The position numbers and the translations under genes were made by a program. The notes beneath the pieces are model-generated. The model ran no database searches. It was not told the origin of the DNA and worked only from the letters and a program-made list of their open reading frames with translations. 64,000 nucleotides of DNA from Alistipes finegoldii DSM 17242 (lineage in GTDB: Bacteria > Bacteroidota > Bacteroidia > Bacteroidales > Rikenellaceae), in NCBI RefSeq assembly GCF_000265365.1, contig NC_018011.1, positions 434,001-498,000 of the forward strand. Direction: 5' to 3'. Positions 62,241 through 64,000 of this stretch are shown one piece after another. Within the stretch, counting starts at the first letter, position 1. Each line of letters opens with the position of its first letter.

Positions 62241-62662
62241 AGATATTGTTTTTTGGTTTAGTTAAAATATACTCCCCGCACCCGGTGACGCGGATGTGGT
62301 TCATGGATTCAGAAAACGGAAAAATAACAGGATAAATTACGGGATTCTGCAAAAAAATCAGCGGAAAGAATCAGACAGGAGTTTTTTTCCATAGGCTAAT
62401 CTGGTTTTAAGTTTTAGGTTAAGCGGTCGGTTTTTGTGAAAACAAAGTTGAGAAATAAGATGCGGACCGAAAAATATACGGACGGCAAATTTCTCCGCCG
62501 TACATGATCCGGTACTATTTTGTCACAAAATTGTATTTTCCGATCCGGGACACAAACGTACTCCCGGCACCGTCCCGCGCCCCCGATCGGCGGTTTTCAC
62601 GCCGTTTTATGACAATTCGGGCACAAAACCATACAAACCGCGTCACAACGCCGTCCTGACAC
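62241..62662 (-). other. Regulatory region upstream of susC
   Basis: About 420 bp without a gene. A near-consensus -7 element CAACTTTG stands at 62450-62443 (minus strand), giving a leader of about 195 nt. Nearby, GGTTTTAAG, TTTTAGGTT and GGTCGGTTTT repeat GGTT-type words (62403-62436, plus strand) and could be the binding site of the locus regulator. No small ORF is convincing. Confidence 0.4.
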
Positions 62663-62697
62663 AAAAACTCCGGCCCGGCTTTACAGCCGGGCCGGAG
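62663..62697 (-). terminator. Terminator of the GH38 gene
   Basis: A 13-bp GC-rich perfect stem (62668-62680 with 62685-62697) with a 4-nt loop, followed on the minus strand by a T run. It separates the alpha-mannosidase gene from the susC promoter. Confidence 0.9.
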
Positions 62698-62725
62698 CGC
62701 CTAATTATACCACTTAAAAAACTTG

Positions 62726-64000
62726 TTACTTCACATCCGGACGGATGAAAGTGCCGCTCACCGGAAGCACGTCGTCGATGCCGTTGTCCGAAGCCGTCAT
62801 GGCGAATACCGCCACGTTCTTGTTTTCGGGCAGCGTCACCGTCCGCGCACCTTCGGGAATATCGAGAGAAACCATATACATGTAAGAGAAGTCGTAAGGC
62901 AGGTTGCCCTCGTCGCCCTGATGGCGGTGCGTGCCGATATGCGCGATCGTCGCATCCTTGAGGAACGCTTCGCTGTGTCCGCGCCAGCCCCACTGTCCGT
63001 AGAAGCCTTTCCAAAGCGGCACATAGACGGCCTGCTCGGAGTCGCCCACCTTGAAGAGGGCCTCGCACTCCTTGTCCGAAGCGGCCACCAGCATGTAGAG
63101 CTTCCTGTAACCGCCTTCGGGCAGTTCGATCTCCTGACTGCGGCACGTCACGGCGTCCTTGACGTTCTCCTCGCCCATCACGAACCGTACGCCGTTGCAG
63201 GTCAGTTCGGCGGGAATCAGTTCGGCGGCGAAGCTGCCCCGCTGATTGTCGAAACGGTAATAGGTGTAGAACTCGTCTGTCGTGAAGGCCACCGTATTGT
63301 AAGACAGCGTCACGGGCGCGCTCTTCACCTCGAACGCGGACTTCTGCGCAGGAGCGGCCAGCCGCACGCGGTAGGTTTTGGGAGCGAATTTGCCGGCCGA
63401 AACGATCAGCGAACGGCCCTCGGTCTCGGCTGCACCGATCTTCTCCTCGATGCCGTTGCACTCCTCGGCCGAGAGAATCTGAGCCGGGAAGGTGATGCGG
63501 GCGTTCTCGACGGGCTTGCCGGTCAGCTCGTAGCAGCGCACGATATATCCGTCGCCGTCCTCGGCCTTCTTCAGCGCACGCACGCCGATCTGCGGAGTCG
63601 AGGACTCCAGCATCGAGAAGGTACGGCCCAGCGATCCCGCATGCTTGGGAGCCACGTAAGCCACGAGCGGCAGGTTGAGCTGTTCCGATGCGGCCACAAC
63701 GCCGCTGCGGTCGGTTCCCTTATGTCCTACGATCGAATAGGTGAAGTGATTGACGCCCAGATCGAGATCGCGCTGGTGCGGGTAACGTTTTTCGGTCGAG
63801 GGAGTGTGGATCAGCGTCAGACGGATCGTATTGTCGGCGGGCTTGTCCCAGCCGTATTTGCAGTCGTTGAGCACCGAGATGCCGTACGAACCGTCGGCGT
63901 CGGTCAGGTCGGCCCACTTCAGGGCGGGCACTTCGTATGCCGTGGCCGTGTTGTTGCCGCGCTCGATAAAACCGATGCCGAGGTCGTAAGCGGCTTTCGC
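62726..64000 (-). CDS. GH38 alpha-mannosidase, C-terminal part (5' partial at window edge)
   Basis: The last 424 codons of a longer gene; the frame is open through base 64000. The visible part is the GH38 C-terminal beta-sandwich region, with the typical VPALKWADLTDADGSYGISV and LNDCKYGWD at the top, then RLTLIHTPSTEKRYPHQRDLD, HFTYSIVGH and LPLVAYVAPKH. Past about the first 230 visible residues it carries an additional jelly-roll-like domain (GFYGQWGWRGHSEAF, IAHIGTHRHQGDEGNLPYDFSYMY). The catalytic Asp domain lies outside the window. Such enzymes remove alpha-linked mannose side chains. It is upstream of susC and on the same strand but has its own terminator. Confidence 0.88.
   Translation of the reverse strand, partial: AKAAYDLGIGFIERGNNTATAYEVPALKWADLTDADGSYGISVLNDCKYGWDKPADNTIRLTLIHTPSTEKRYPHQRDLDLGVNHFTYSIVGHKGTDRSGVVAASEQLNLPLVAYVAPKHAGSLGRTFSMLESSTPQIGVRALKKAEDGDGYIVRCYELTGKPVENARITFPAQILSAEECNGIEEKIGAAETEGRSLIVSAGKFAPKTYRVRLAAPAQKSAFEVKSAPVTLSYNTVAFTTDEFYTYYRFDNQRGSFAAELIPAELTCNGVRFVMGEENVKDAVTCRSQEIELPEGGYRKLYMLVAASDKECEALFKVGDSEQAVYVPLWKGFYGQWGWRGHSEAFLKDATIAHIGTHRHQGDEGNLPYDFSYMYMVSLDIPEGARTVTLPENKNVAVFAMTASDNGIDDVLPVSGTFIRPDVK

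Overview
The window is about 64 kb of GC-rich (roughly 60%) Bacteroidales chromosome. The evidence is the Bacteroidetes -7 promoter element TAnnTTTG in front of many genes, a short primary sigma factor, SusC/SusD pairs, a GldH-like lipoprotein, a RicT/PSP1 protein and a hybrid two-component system. High GC combined with these families suggests Alistipes or another Rikenellaceae; this is inference. No rRNA, tRNA or CRISPR array was seen.

Region 1 (1-16.5 kb) is mostly housekeeping: a histidine kinase tail, a MATE exporter, RicT-like, GldH-like, trmB, a BlaI/M56 regulatory pair with a strong operator, ung, a MenA-type prenyltransferase, rpoD, htrA and metK. Inside it lies an accessory patch (8.4-10.6 kb): a FISUMP-type surface lipoprotein preceded by a complete cobalamin riboswitch with its own promoter, next to a decayed alkaline phosphatase gene.

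Region 2 (16.8-26.7 kb) is accessory. It holds a small lipoprotein, an AT-rich segment bracketed by inverted copies of one terminator, an ECF sigma factor with a membrane partner, and then a mobilizable element of Tn5520-like layout. The element has a tyrosine recombinase, a winged-helix protein, an 8-bp repeat array, a MobV relaxase and four low-GC cargo genes (DUF1266, membrane protein, MORN/YwqK-like, lipoprotein) with large foldable intergenic sequences.

Region 3 (26.7-42.7 kb) is core metabolism and proteostasis. On the minus strand are transketolase, clpX, clpP and tig. On the plus strand is a compact operon: glutamine cyclotransferase, metH, metF, M20 peptidase, rnr and mqnC. MqnC implies futalosine-type menaquinone synthesis, which bears on the substrate of the MenA-like enzyme.

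Region 4 (42.7-64 kb) is a polysaccharide utilization locus that points to alpha-mannan: GH97, GH125, GH76, an SGNH hydrolase, a hybrid two-component sensor, a second GH76, two SusE-like surface proteins, SusD, SusC and the C-terminal part of a GH38 alpha-mannosidase cut by the window edge. The sensor has lost its phospho-accepting histidine and several other catalytic residues, and susC carries a 9-base homopolymer in its signal-peptide region. The GH76 enzymes would cut the alpha-1,6 backbone, GH38 and GH125 would trim mannose, and SusC/D/E-like proteins would bind and import the products.
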